A stretch of 64,000 nt of DNA, from contig NZ_JAPEPZ010000001.1 in assembly GCF_026339875.1 (NCBI RefSeq), forward strand, positions 2,914,001 through 2,978,000, written 5' to 3'. The stretch comes from Streptomyces sp. NBC_01571 (GTDB lineage: Bacteria > Actinomycetota > Actinomycetes > Streptomycetales > Streptomycetaceae). The position numbers were made by a program, and so were the translations under genes. A model generated the notes under the pieces. That model saw only the letters and a program-made list of their open reading frames with translations, searched no databases and was not told the DNA's origin. Shown one piece after another: positions 15,217 to 24,749 of the stretch. The stretch's first letter is position 1, and each line of letters begins with the position of its first letter.

Positions 15217-15419
15217 CCGTGCCTCCTCATGGGAAGTGCGCTCTGGACTTCTCATGATCACCCCTCAAGGGCTTCATGGCCAGCCATTCGGCAAGGTCCG
15301 TGAGACAAGGTTTTGACGACAGGAGCCCGTCCCCACGAGTGGAATAACAGGTTCCGCGCTGGTCCGTCCGTACGGCCGAACGGGTTCTTCGGCAAAGTGC
15401 CAGGTCAGCGACGCACAAT

Positions 15420-15450
15420 GGCCGAGCCCTTGTGAACAAAGGACTCGGCC
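15420..15450. other. Stem-loop in the 15217-15612 gene-free stretch
   Basis: Arms ggccgagcccttg and caaaggactcggcc pair with one mismatch around a tgaa loop. It lies about 200 bp upstream of the small HTH gene and about 160 bp from the end of the ABC-F gene. It could be a terminator of readthrough or part of the HTH leader. Apart from this and the terminator at 15570-15602, I see no gene or known RNA in the gap. Confidence 0.4.
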
Positions 15451-15569
15451 GCGAATTCGATGTAGGACACACTTCGGTACGAGGAGATCTCACACAGATG
15501 ATGGATCACGGATCGGCCGAATGATCCATACGCAGTGGATCAGCCATTCGATCACGTCGTGCTGACGGC

Positions 15570-15602
15570 GGCCCCGGGGCTGTCCATGCGGTCCCCGGGG
15601 CC
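15570..15602 (-). terminator. Terminator of the ABC-F gene
   Basis: Perfect 10-bp arms, ggccccgggg and ccccggggcc, around a 13-base loop, starting 11 bp past the ABC-F stop codon on the minus strand. GC-rich hairpin without U-tract, typical of Streptomyces. Confidence 0.65.
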
Positions 15603-15612
15603 GTACGAGGGC

Positions 15613-17211
<1,599 letters not shown>

Positions 17212-17302
17212 GGACAGACTCCTGGGCAGGGTCGTTGGCGGGGTGGGCGGCTGAGGACGTTCCCGCCGTCTAATGCGCGAGGAGAATGGCCATGGGCCAA
17301 GT

Positions 17303-18238
17303 CTAACGGGGCGGTGCAACCACTTTTCCTGGGCGCGGAGGTTCGGCACCGTGACGCTCGCCCCGCTGTCCGTTGCCCAGCGGCGCGCGGTGCGGGGCGA
17401 CGACGCCCAGGTCGTCCACCGCGACGAGCCCGGCCGTCCAGCGGTCCTCGGCGGGGCAGGGCCGGGCGATCAGGAGCACCGCGCCGTGACGAACGGCACG
17501 TGCGGGCGCGAAGCGGCAGCCGGGTCGGGCGGGCAGGATCCAGCGCAGATCGCCGTCGGCGACGCGGTAGACGGCGACGCGCTCGGGGGTGATCACGGCG
17601 AGCATGCCGTCGCCCAGGAGCCGCAGCACGCCGGCCGCCTCGTGGTCCGCGAGCCAGCGGGCGGTTCCGGGCAGCGCCCGGTGCCGGCGGACGGCGCTCC
17701 CGTCGCGCCGGGTGGTGTCGGTGACCAGCCCGTCGCCCCAGAGCGCGATCGCGTCCCCGCGCGCGGGAAGCACGGCGAGCGGGCGGTGGCCCTGGCGCGC
17801 GTACGTCCAGCGGGCGCGGCCGGTCGCCGCGTCGTAGGCCTCGACGGTGGCGCCGGTCGTCCGCAGCGGGGGCCTCGACGGCAGCGGCGTGTCCTGTGGG
17901 TGCTCCCCGCGCGCGTGGAGCACGAGCCGGTCTCCGTAGGGGGCGGGACGTGCCTGGTGGGCGACGGCGAGCAGCAGCGCGACGGCGACGAGGAGCAGCC
18001 CGCGAGCCGTACGGCGGCGGACCGCGGGGGTAGGCGGCTCGGGAAGCGTTCCGCCGGCGCCCGCCGGGGCGGGCCGAGCGGACCCAGCCGTCCATGCGGA
18101 TCCAGCGGTCTGCACAGGCCCGGTGGTCTCTCCGGTTCCAGTGGTCTGCACAGGCCCAGTGGTCTCTCCAGGTCCAACGGTCCGTGCAGGCCCAACGGTC
18201 CGTCCGGACCGCGTCGTCCCGACCGGCACAGTGACCAC
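17303..18238 (-). CDS. Membrane-anchored protein with PQQ/beta-propeller-like repeats
   Basis: 311 residues from the GTG at 18238 (GGAGGGGG upstream). Residues 1-60 are a cytosolic, disordered repeat region of 12-residue units (TGPVQTTGTGET type). A transmembrane helix follows at about 72-88 (RGLLLVAVALLLAVA). The extracytoplasmic remainder has strands ending in Trp motifs such as GRARWTYARQG and DGDLRWILPA, as in PQQ-like quinoprotein beta-propellers, but with too few blades for a full propeller. Function is unknown; such domains bind ligands or assist envelope assembly. It is read towards the ABC-F gene, 91 bp away, and divergent from the zinc peptidase. Confidence 0.6.
   Translation of the reverse strand: MVTVPVGTTRSGRTVGPARTVGPGETTGPVQTTGTGETTGPVQTAGSAWTAGSARPAPAGAGGTLPEPPTPAVRRRTARGLLLVAVALLLAVAHQARPAPYGDRLVLHARGEHPQDTPLPSRPPLRTTGATVEAYDAATGRARWTYARQGHRPLAVLPARGDAIALWGDGLVTDTTRRDGSAVRRHRALPGTARWLADHEAAGVLRLLGDGMLAVITPERVAVYRVADGDLRWILPARPGCRFAPARAVRHGAVLLIARPCPAEDRWTAGLVAVDDLGVVAPHRAPLGNGQRGERHGAEPPRPGKVVAPPR
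18104..18211 (-). repeat. 36-bp coding tandem repeat
   Basis: Three consecutive units, each made of two 18-bp halves of the ggtctgcacaggcccagt/ggtctctccggttccagt type. They encode the 12-residue N-terminal repeats of the beta-propeller membrane protein. The third unit is more diverged. Confidence 0.7.
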
Positions 18239-18429
18239 CCCTGCCCCCTCCTTCACCCCTGCCCGGGCTCCGGCGCAGAGCGTAGGCGTGTCCCGGCGGG
18301 GCCTCGCGGGGACACGGGGCCTGCGGAGGTCCCCCGTTCGGCCCTCCGTCCGGAGCCGGGGGGCCGGGCGCGTACGAGGATGGCGGCACCGATCGACACA
18401 CGCGGCCGTACGCGGAGGATGGTGCGCCC

Positions 18430-19320
18430 ATGCAGTTCGACGACGACGCCGACCTGGACACCTCCGAGGTCCAGGACGAGCGCGGCAGCCGGATCCCCGG
18501 CGGCCGGGCGACCGTCGGCGGCGGCATCGCCGGCCTGGTCGCGCTGCTGCTCGGGCTGTTCTTCGGAGTGGGACCCGACCAGCTCGGACTCTCCTCCGGC
18601 GACGACCAGCCCGCGGCGACCTCCTCCTCACTCGACCAGATCAAGGAGACGTGCCGGACGGGGCGGGACGCGAACGCCAAGGAGGACTGCCGCGTCGTGG
18701 CCGTGGTCAACAGCGTGCAGGACTTCTGGACACAGGAGTTCGCGCGGCGCGACGGCGTGTACACCCGCTCGCCGACCGTCTTCTTCAGCAACCGGGTGGC
18801 CACCGCCTGCGGCACCGCGACCTCGGCCGTCGGGCCGTTCTACTGCCCCGCCGACCGCAAGGTCTACGTGGACCTGGGCTTCTTCGACGACCTGCGGACC
18901 AAGTTCGGGTCCAGCGGCGGTCCGTTCGCGCAGGCCTACGTGGTGGCGCACGAGTACGGCCACCACGTGCAGGACCTGATGGGGACGCTGGGCCGGGCCC
19001 AGGACGGTGTCTCGGGCGCGACCAGCAACTCGGTGAAGGTGGAACTGCAGGCCGACTGCTATGCCGGGGTGTGGGCGCACCACGCGACGACGACGAAGGA
19101 CCCGTCGACGGGCAGGCCGCTGCTCAGCAGCCTCACCGCGGCCGACATCCGCGACGGGATGGACGCGGCGGCGGCCGTGGGCGACGACCGGATCCAGCAG
19201 AGGTTCCAGGGGCGGGTGACGCCGGAGACCTGGACGCACGGCTCGGCCGCGCAGCGGCAGCAGTGGTTCTACCAGGGTTACCGCACCGGCGACATGGCGC
19301 AGTGCAACACCTTCCGCTGA
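18430..19320 (+). CDS. YpfJ-like neutral zinc metallopeptidase
   Basis: 296 residues. An acidic N-terminus precedes one membrane helix (about 31-47, GGGIAGLVALLLGLFFG). The extracytoplasmic domain carries the zinc site HEYGH at 174-178 and the conserved VELQADCYAG at 204-213, whose Glu is the likely third ligand. Cys75, Cys87, Cys127 and Cys139 may form disulphides. This matches the 'putative neutral zinc metallopeptidase' (YpfJ/KPN_02809) family, whose substrates are largely unknown. It is divergent from the beta-propeller gene with a 191-bp shared promoter region. Confidence 0.88.
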   Translation: MQFDDDADLDTSEVQDERGSRIPGGRATVGGGIAGLVALLLGLFFGVGPDQLGLSSGDDQPAATSSSLDQIKETCRTGRDANAKEDCRVVAVVNSVQDFWTQEFARRDGVYTRSPTVFFSNRVATACGTATSAVGPFYCPADRKVYVDLGFFDDLRTKFGSSGGPFAQAYVVAHEYGHHVQDLMGTLGRAQDGVSGATSNSVKVELQADCYAGVWAHHATTTKDPSTGRPLLSSLTAADIRDGMDAAAAVGDDRIQQRFQGRVTPETWTHGSAAQRQQWFYQGYRTGDMAQCNTFR

Positions 19321-19415
19321 CGGCCCCGTCCCGCTCGTGGGGGCGTTGTCAGTGACCGGTGCGAGACTGTGGGGCAGGTCACATTCCGGCGGCGGGACGA
19401 GAAGGAGTGGTCGGT

Positions 19416-19829
19416 ATGACGGGTATGGGCGGCGGACGTCCGAGCATCTACCCGACACTGCTGTACGCGGACGCGAAGGGGGCGATCAGGCAGCTCACGG
19501 AAGCCTTCGGCTTCACCGAGCTGTCGGTGTACGAGAGCGAGGACGGCACGGTGATGCACGCCGAGCTGGTCCAGGGCGGCGGAGCGGTGATGCTCGGCTC
19601 CAAGGGCCGCGGCGGCGTCTTCGACACCGCGATGAAGGACGCCGGCCCCACCGGGGTGTACGTGGTGGTGGACGACGTCGACGCACACCACCAGCGCGCC
19701 GTGGACCACGGCGTGGAGATCCTGATGCCCCCGACCGACCAGGACTACGGCTCGCGGGACTATCTCGCCCGCGACGCCGAGGGCAACGTCTGGAGCTTCG
19801 GCACGTACGCGCCGGAGACGGGCGCCTAA
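19416..19829 (+). CDS. VOC family (glyoxalase/bleomycin-resistance-like) protein
   Basis: 137 residues with the two beta-alpha-beta-beta-beta modules of the vicinal oxygen chelate fold. It includes IYPTLLYADAKGAIRQLTEAFGF, VMHAELVQGGGAVMLGS and the C-terminal YLARDAEGNVWSFGTYAPE, closest to PhnB/glyoxalase-like members. A metal ligand His is seen in the first module (H47 region); the Asp in DAEGN replaces the common Asp-Pro-x-Gly. The ATG has a gaaggag ribosome site. The reaction is unknown: ring-cleaving, isomerising or drug-binding roles all occur in this family. Its stop codon is fused to a lone MITE end. Confidence 0.82.
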   Translation: MTGMGGGRPSIYPTLLYADAKGAIRQLTEAFGFTELSVYESEDGTVMHAELVQGGGAVMLGSKGRGGVFDTAMKDAGPTGVYVVVDDVDAHHQRAVDHGVEILMPPTDQDYGSRDYLARDAEGNVWSFGTYAPETGA

Positions 19830-19853
19830 GGGCTGTCCCGTAATCCCCGGTGG
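19829..19853. repeat. Solo end of the MITE-like element
   Basis: 25 bases beginning agggctgtcccgtaatcccc are identical to 10001-10025, the left end of the 163-bp element. The copy overlaps the last base of the TAA stop of the VOC gene. No inverted partner is found downstream before the next gene's stop at 19891. It is a truncated copy or a remnant of excision. Confidence 0.6.
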
Positions 19854-19890
19854 GCGGGCGCTGGGGCGGGCACGGCCTGAGCGCCGCCCT

Positions 19891-21300
19891 TCAGCTCCCC
19901 CCGGTGTGCACCTGGAAGGCGGCCCGGCGGACGGCCTTGGCGAGCGCCGGGTCCGGGTGCGCGGCCGCGAGCGCGACCAGGACCTGGACGGTGCGGGGGT
20001 GGCCTACGGCGCGCACCTCGTCGAGGAGCGCGGGCACGGTCGGCTGCACGGCGGACTCCAGGTGGCGCACGAGGAGCGGTGCCTCGCCGTGGTCGGCGAC
20101 CGCGGCGGCGGTGTCGACCCACAGCCAGGTGGACTCCTCGCGGGTGAGGACCTCGTGGGCGTCCTCGGGGTCGTGGCCGTCGTGCTCGGCGAGCCACAGC
20201 AGGGCGTAGGGGCGCAGCCAGCTCTCGTCGGCCACGGAGCGCACATCGGGCTCGGCCGGGGCGCCGACCACCCGCAGTGCCTCGAAGGCGAGGCCGCGGG
20301 TGAGGGCGTCCTCGCCGCGGGCGGCCTCCAGGAGCTCGGTGACGGCGCTGCCGACGGGGCGGGCGGCGAGCCAGGCGCGGTACTCGGCGCGGGCCGCGTT
20401 GGGGCGCAGTTGGGCACAGCCGCGGAGCATGTCCGCGGCGGGCTGCTCGATGTTCCCGGCGGGGCTCTGCGCGGCGACGCAGATCTGCTCCAGCTTGACC
20501 CAGACCGCCCAGCTGCCGAGCGGGGTGAGGGTGGCCTGTCCGTCGGCGCAGGTGAGCGCTCCCACGGCGGCGAGGGCGTGCAGGGCCCAGTCGAGGAGAG
20601 GGGCGAGCGGGGCGTCCGGGTCCGGGGGCGCGGCGGTCTCCGGGGCGGGCTCCGGCTGGGGGCCGTAGGGGATTTCGCACCGCTCGGTGCGCAGCTCCGT
20701 GACCCGCTGTTCGAGGAGGTCGAGGAGCTGCTCCACGGGGACGGGCCCGGCGGAGAGCTGGAGGAAGGAGAGCACCTGGGGCATCGCGGAGACGACCTCG
20801 GCGACGGCGGACGCCTCACGGTCCGCGGGCTCCGGATGGGCGAGCGACCAGGCGTCGAAGAGGGCGACCCAGCCGCGCAGGACGGCGCTGTCGTCGCGGT
20901 TCCAGGCGCGCAGACGCCAGCCGGGGCGGGCGATGTCGCCGTGCACCTCGACGAGGCCCGCGAGGCGGGCGGTGTCCCAGTCCGCGCGGACCTGAGCCGG
21001 GGTCAGGCCCAACTCCTGGGCGGCCCGTTCGGCGGTTGACGCGGAGAGTGTGCCCTTGCCGTCGGGGGTCGCGCCGTCGCGCCCCGGGCCGAGCAGGGAG
21101 TCGGCCCAGCGGGCGACGCGGGCCGCGTCGGCGAGGCCGGCACGTGCCATGCGGGCGAGTTCCGCCGGCGGCGGGGTGCCCTCGGGGGGCCGGGGTGCGG
21201 GTCGGCGCGAGCTGCGCTGGGTCACCGCTCGGGGGGCGGCAGCCAGGGGCCGCGGGCGGACGAGTCGGAGCCTGGAGTCGCGCGGGTTACGGGACGTCAC
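19891..21300 (-). CDS. Conserved hypothetical protein with winged-helix-like and helical-repeat regions
   Basis: 469 residues from a GTG (VTSRNPRDSR...). I do not recognise a named family. The N-terminal 45 residues are basic and Pro-rich. Residues about 50-140 (AERAAQELGLTPAQVRADWDTARLAGLVEVHGDIARPGWRL) look like a winged helix with a beta hairpin. The remainder is a run of amphipathic Ala/Leu-rich helices in pairs, resembling a HEAT-type solenoid, ending AKAVRRAAFQVHTGGS. No enzyme motif, signal peptide or membrane helix. Similar long proteins occur in streptomycetes without assigned function, to my recollection. It stands alone, 269 bp from the alpha/beta hydrolase gene. Confidence 0.7.
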   Translation of the reverse strand: MTSRNPRDSRLRLVRPRPLAAAPRAVTQRSSRRPAPRPPEGTPPPAELARMARAGLADAARVARWADSLLGPGRDGATPDGKGTLSASTAERAAQELGLTPAQVRADWDTARLAGLVEVHGDIARPGWRLRAWNRDDSAVLRGWVALFDAWSLAHPEPADREASAVAEVVSAMPQVLSFLQLSAGPVPVEQLLDLLEQRVTELRTERCEIPYGPQPEPAPETAAPPDPDAPLAPLLDWALHALAAVGALTCADGQATLTPLGSWAVWVKLEQICVAAQSPAGNIEQPAADMLRGCAQLRPNAARAEYRAWLAARPVGSAVTELLEAARGEDALTRGLAFEALRVVGAPAEPDVRSVADESWLRPYALLWLAEHDGHDPEDAHEVLTREESTWLWVDTAAAVADHGEAPLLVRHLESAVQPTVPALLDEVRAVGHPRTVQVLVALAAAHPDPALAKAVRRAAFQVHTGGS

Positions 21301-21569
21301 AGGTGCAGTCTTCCGGTTGGCGGTCCGAAAACCCAAACGGAATGTCACAGCAGGCGACAGGGGTGGCCAATGCACGGGGTTTTGCGGGGGCTCGACATGT
21401 GTACGCGGGGCCCCGCGCGAGTTGACCCGATCCGAACCGGAAGCGTGCCGGTGCTTCGTCGGAGCGCCGTACGAAAGGGGCGGCACGGCACGGCGCTCCC
21501 GGACCCCGTGCGGGAGGAGCGGCGCTGTGCGCCGGAGCGGTCGCGGGGCCTCGTGCGTGAGGCCGGCCC

Positions 21570-22697
21570 CTACATCAGGGGGGTCAGGAAGCGGCGGAGG
21601 ACCTCTTCGTACTCCGTGGGGTCGGCGTTCCACAGGGCGCCGTGCGGGGCCTGCGCGACCGTGTGCAGGGTGACCAGGTCCGGGCGGCGCCGGGCGAGAC
21701 GGCGCGAGGGTCCCCAGGGGGCGAGGACGTCGTCCGGGCCGTGCAGCACCAGCGTCGGCACGTTGAGCCGGTCGGGATCGGCGGCCTGCCAGGTGCGGTC
21801 GCCGTGCAGTCCGGTGCGGCCCTGGGCGGCCCGGACCGCGAGCGGCAGCAGGGCTCTCGGGGTGTGGCGGGCGGTGGCGAGGGCACGCAGCGTGGCTTCC
21901 CAGTCGAGGACGGGGGAGTCCAGGACCAGCCCGGCGATCCGGTCCCGCAGGGCGGAGTGGGTGGCGGTGCGCAGGGCCATGGTGGCGCCGGTGGACCAGC
22001 CGTACAGGACGACCTGCGCGGCGCCGTAGCGGATCGCGTAGCGCAGCGCGGCGTCCAGATCGCGCCACTCGGTCTCGCCGAGGTGGCCGAGGCCGTCCGG
22101 GGGACGGGGGGCGCCGACGTCTCCCCGATAGGCGAGGTCGAGGACGGGGAGCCTGCTGCGGTGCAGGAACTCCATCACGTTCATCGGGAGTTCCCGGGTG
22201 GCACCCAGGCCGTGCACGGTGATCACCCAGGTGTCGCGGACGCCGGGCACGAACCAGGCGGGCAGCGGACCGAGCTCCCCGGGCACGTCCACGTCGGCGT
22301 GGTCGAGGCCGAGTGCGGTGCCCGGGTTGCCGACGTACAGGTTGGGGGTGAGCCAGACCCGGTCGCCGGGTCGCAGGGTGCCGTGGGTGACGCGTTCGAG
22401 GCGGCGTACGACCGTGTCGGCGCTGTGGGGCGCGTTCTCCAGGACCGGGCCGACGACCGCGTGCGAGCCGTCGCCGGCCAGTCCGTACGTTCCCGGTCGC
22501 CGGGAGGCCAGGGCGCGGGTGAGCGTGATCCGGCCCGGGGCCGTGGCGTGCACGGTGAGCCGTGGCTCGGTGGGCAGGGGCCTGCCGGGCGGCGCCTTGA
22601 GCGCGGCGTCGCTGGCGAACCGTCCCACCGCCACGGAGGCCGCGCTCGCGGCCAGGGCTACGGTGACGGCCGCGGCCGTCGCTTTGGCAGTACGCAC
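21570..22697 (-). CDS. Secreted or membrane-anchored alpha/beta hydrolase
   Basis: 375 residues from the GTG at 22697; an ATG seven codons earlier is possible, and neither has a strong ribosome site. The N-terminus (RTAKATAAAVTVALAASAAS) is an uncleaved anchor or signal peptide. The catalytic domain starts near residue 120. HGLGATRE supplies the oxyanion hole, GWSTG the nucleophilic Ser, and DDVLAPWG and a late APHG supply the Asp and His. It resembles the serine hydrolases annotated as S9/prolyl-oligopeptidase-like or BAAT-type thioesterases. Substrate unknown. It is followed on the same strand by the class II aldolase gene, with a repeat-rich 189-bp spacer. Confidence 0.8.
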   Translation of the reverse strand: MRTAKATAAAVTVALAASAASVAVGRFASDAALKAPPGRPLPTEPRLTVHATAPGRITLTRALASRRPGTYGLAGDGSHAVVGPVLENAPHSADTVVRRLERVTHGTLRPGDRVWLTPNLYVGNPGTALGLDHADVDVPGELGPLPAWFVPGVRDTWVITVHGLGATRELPMNVMEFLHRSRLPVLDLAYRGDVGAPRPPDGLGHLGETEWRDLDAALRYAIRYGAAQVVLYGWSTGATMALRTATHSALRDRIAGLVLDSPVLDWEATLRALATARHTPRALLPLAVRAAQGRTGLHGDRTWQAADPDRLNVPTLVLHGPDDVLAPWGPSRRLARRRPDLVTLHTVAQAPHGALWNADPTEYEEVLRRFLTPLM

Positions 22698-22830
22698 GGA
22701 TTCAGTCTCACGGCGCATCCCGTTGTCGGCCAGTGGGCGCGCGGCCCGACGACTCCGCCGTCCGGGCACGGCGAGGGGCGTCTCGCGCGGCCGTGGGGGG
22801 GGGAGGGGCTCGCTCCGCGGCGACGGTCGC

Positions 22831-22890
22831 GGAACGGACCTGCCGTCCCGCGACCGTCACGGAACTGGCCTGCCGTCCCGCGACCGTCAC
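22831..22890. repeat. 30-bp tandem repeat across the aldolase stop codon
   Basis: Units at 22831-22860 and 22861-22890 share the 20-base core tgccgtcccgcgaccgtcac and differ at three positions. A partial third unit runs into the last codons of the class II aldolase gene, whose stop lies at 22887-22889. On the minus strand the units would read VTVAGRQ, so the repeat looks like expansion of the 3' end of the coding region beyond its stop. Confidence 0.65.
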
Positions 22891-23624
22891 GGGACGGACA
22901 CACCGTCCGCGCCGGGGCCGGGCTGACCGTACCCCCGCAGTCGCTCCCCCGCCTCCTCCAACTGTTCCCGCGACAGCAGCGCGGGCGAGAGTCCCGGTAC
23001 GGACGACGCCAGGAGCCACACACGGGACATCCACTCCAACTGGGCGGTGCGGTCGTACGCCTGGTCCAGGGATTCGCCGTGGGCGACGGTGCCGTGGTTC
23101 TGGAGGAGACAGGCCGTGCGCCGGGTCAGCGCCTGAAGCATGTTCTCGGCCAACTCGGGGGTTCCATATGTGGCATAAGGGGCAACACGGACGGGTCCAC
23201 CGAGGGCGCCCGCCATGTAATGGATCAGGGGAAGTTCCGTCACGAGCGTCGACACCGCCGTCGCGTGCGCGGCGTGGGTGTGGACGACGGCGCGCGCGTC
23301 GGTGGCGCGGTAGACCGCCAGATGCATCGGCAGTTCGCTGGTCGGACGGAGAACACCGAGGGTCTGCCGGCCGTCGAGGTCGACCGCGACGGCGTCGTCG
23401 GGCGTGAGCCGGCCGTAGGGCACTCCGGTCGGCGTGACCAGGACCGTGTCGCCGACCCGTACCGAGACGTTGCCCGAGGTTCCGACGACCAGCCCGTCGG
23501 CCACCGTCCGGCGGGCCGTCGCGACGAGTTCGTCCCACGCGTCGGCCACCTCCCGCGTCCGCGCACCGCGTGCGCCCTCCCCCACGTCCCGCCCGACCCG
23601 CGCGTCCCGCCGCCGCTCCGCCAT
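22887..23624 (-). CDS. Class II aldolase/adducin family protein
   Basis: 245 residues in the zinc-dependent fuculose-1-phosphate aldolase family. The zinc ligands are visible as H115 and H117 (VVHTHAAH) and H177 (LLQNHGT), with catalytic E97 (PTSELPMH), in the order of the FucA active site. The phosphate-binding GTSGNVSVR at 48-56 is also present. It probably cleaves or epimerises a sugar phosphate, or decarboxylates/dehydrates a related acid (FucA/AraD/MtnB relatives cannot be separated by eye). The ATG at 23624 has an AGGA site. It is divergent from the GH25 muramidase. Confidence 0.85.
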   Translation of the reverse strand: MAERRRDARVGRDVGEGARGARTREVADAWDELVATARRTVADGLVVGTSGNVSVRVGDTVLVTPTGVPYGRLTPDDAVAVDLDGRQTLGVLRPTSELPMHLAVYRATDARAVVHTHAAHATAVSTLVTELPLIHYMAGALGGPVRVAPYATYGTPELAENMLQALTRRTACLLQNHGTVAHGESLDQAYDRTAQLEWMSRVWLLASSVPGLSPALLSREQLEEAGERLRGYGQPGPGADGVSVP

Positions 23625-23820
23625 GCCCGCGATCCTGTCAGCACGGACGTCAACCGGGTGGCGGCGAGGGCACTTCAGGGCGGAAGACGTACGTCCGTAA
23701 GGGTTCATATACGGACACATCACCTCTTTGAATCTATTGGTTGGCGATCGACATGTATTGAATGATCTTCCACTAACCTCTGGGGGATTTACCGTGCACG
23801 ACGCCATTCCGGGGGGAAAC

Positions 23821-24570
23821 ATGGCCCGTGGTCACCAACCGTTCCGTCGCCGCGCCCGCGCCCTCGCGGCCGCGGCCGCCCTGGCGGCGCTCGCCGCCAC
23901 CGGAGCCGCGCTCGCGGGTACGCCGGCCGCCGCGACCGGTGCGCCCAGAGGCCATGACGTCTCCTCGCACCAGAAGAACGTCGACTGGCGGGGCGCGAAG
24001 GCGAAGGGCGCCCGGTTCGTCTACGTGAAGGCCACCGAGTCCCACACGTACCGCAACCCCTATTTCGACCAGCAGTACAACGGGGCGTACGACGCGGGGA
24101 TCCTCCGCGGCGCCTACCACTTCGCACTGCCGGACAAGTCGTCCGGCGCCACCCAGGCCGAGTACTTCGTACACAACGGGGGCGACTGGCAGGCCGACGG
24201 CCGGACCCTGCCGCCGGCGCTCGACATCGAGTACAACCCGTACAGCAAGCACAAGTGTTACGGCATGAGCAAGGCCGGACTCGTGAGCTGGATCCAGGAC
24301 TTCAGCGACGAGCTCGAACGGGAGACGGGCCGCCGACCGGTGATCTACACGACCGCCCACTGGTGGGACACCTGCACCGGCGACAGTCGCGCCTTCGCCG
24401 CGGACCACCCCCTCTGGCTGGCCCGCTACGACGCACCGGACGCCGGCGCCCTGCCGGGCGGCTGGTCGTCCTGGACGTTCTGGCAGTACGACAACAACGG
24501 GACCCTGCCGGGTGACCAGAATCTCTTCCACGGATCCATGGCCCGGCTGAGGATGCTCGCGAAGGGCTAG
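23821..24570 (+). CDS. Secreted GH25 muramidase (lysozyme M1-like)
   Basis: 249 residues. The signal peptide spans about 1-38: Arg-rich start, long Ala-rich core, cleavage near AAA-TGAPRG. The GH25 barrel follows with GHDVSSHQ (D46), FVYVKATES and the catalytic LDIEYNP (D135, E137), then WLARYD and WTFWQYDNNG at the C-terminus. It cleaves the MurNAc-GlcNAc bond of peptidoglycan and acts outside the cell. C146 and C205 could form a disulphide. The upstream 196-bp spacer is the most AT-rich stretch nearby (tgaatctattgg, tgtattgaatgatc) and probably carries divergent promoters for this gene and the aldolase. No separate cell-wall-binding domain is present. Confidence 0.92.
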   Translation: MARGHQPFRRRARALAAAAALAALAATGAALAGTPAAATGAPRGHDVSSHQKNVDWRGAKAKGARFVYVKATESHTYRNPYFDQQYNGAYDAGILRGAYHFALPDKSSGATQAEYFVHNGGDWQADGRTLPPALDIEYNPYSKHKCYGMSKAGLVSWIQDFSDELERETGRRPVIYTTAHWWDTCTGDSRAFAADHPLWLARYDAPDAGALPGGWSSWTFWQYDNNGTLPGDQNLFHGSMARLRMLAKG

Positions 24571-24595
24571 CGGAGCCCGATATTCCGCCTTCGTT

Positions 24596-24658
24596 CGAAC
24601 CACGGGCCACCCCTCCGGCATCCACGCCGGCGCAAGCGGAGGGGCGATCCGTGGTTCG
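24596..24658 (+). terminator. Long stem-loop after the GH25 gene
   Basis: Outer arms cgaaccacgg and ccgtggttcg (10 bp, perfect) enclose inner arms cccctccg and cggagggg (8 bp). The structure begins 26 bp after the muramidase stop and ends 22 bp before the PHO-box-like repeat. Most likely a transcription terminator. Confidence 0.55.
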
Positions 24659-24680
24659 ATACACCCCTAAGCCTGCCTCA

Positions 24681-24713
24681 GTTCATCTTCCGTTCACTCA
24701 GGTTGCCTACGGT
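24681..24713 (+). promoter_or_regulatory. PHO box upstream of the pit transporter
   Basis: Direct repeats of 11 bp: gttcatcttcc (24681-24691), gttcactcagg (24692-24702), then a weaker ttgcctacggt. The GTTCAyy-type 11-bp unit is the PhoP-binding sequence known from S. coelicolor. It is placed 37-69 bp before the transporter start. Control of the pit gene by PhoR-PhoP is expected from the family and this site. Confidence 0.75.
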
Positions 24714-24749
24714 CCACTTGCCACTGACGTCAAACAGAAGCCTGGGTAA

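Noticed and set aside
15420..15450. Riboswitch upstream of the small HTH gene
   Set aside because: Only a single hairpin is visible, with none of the conserved cores of known riboswitch classes.
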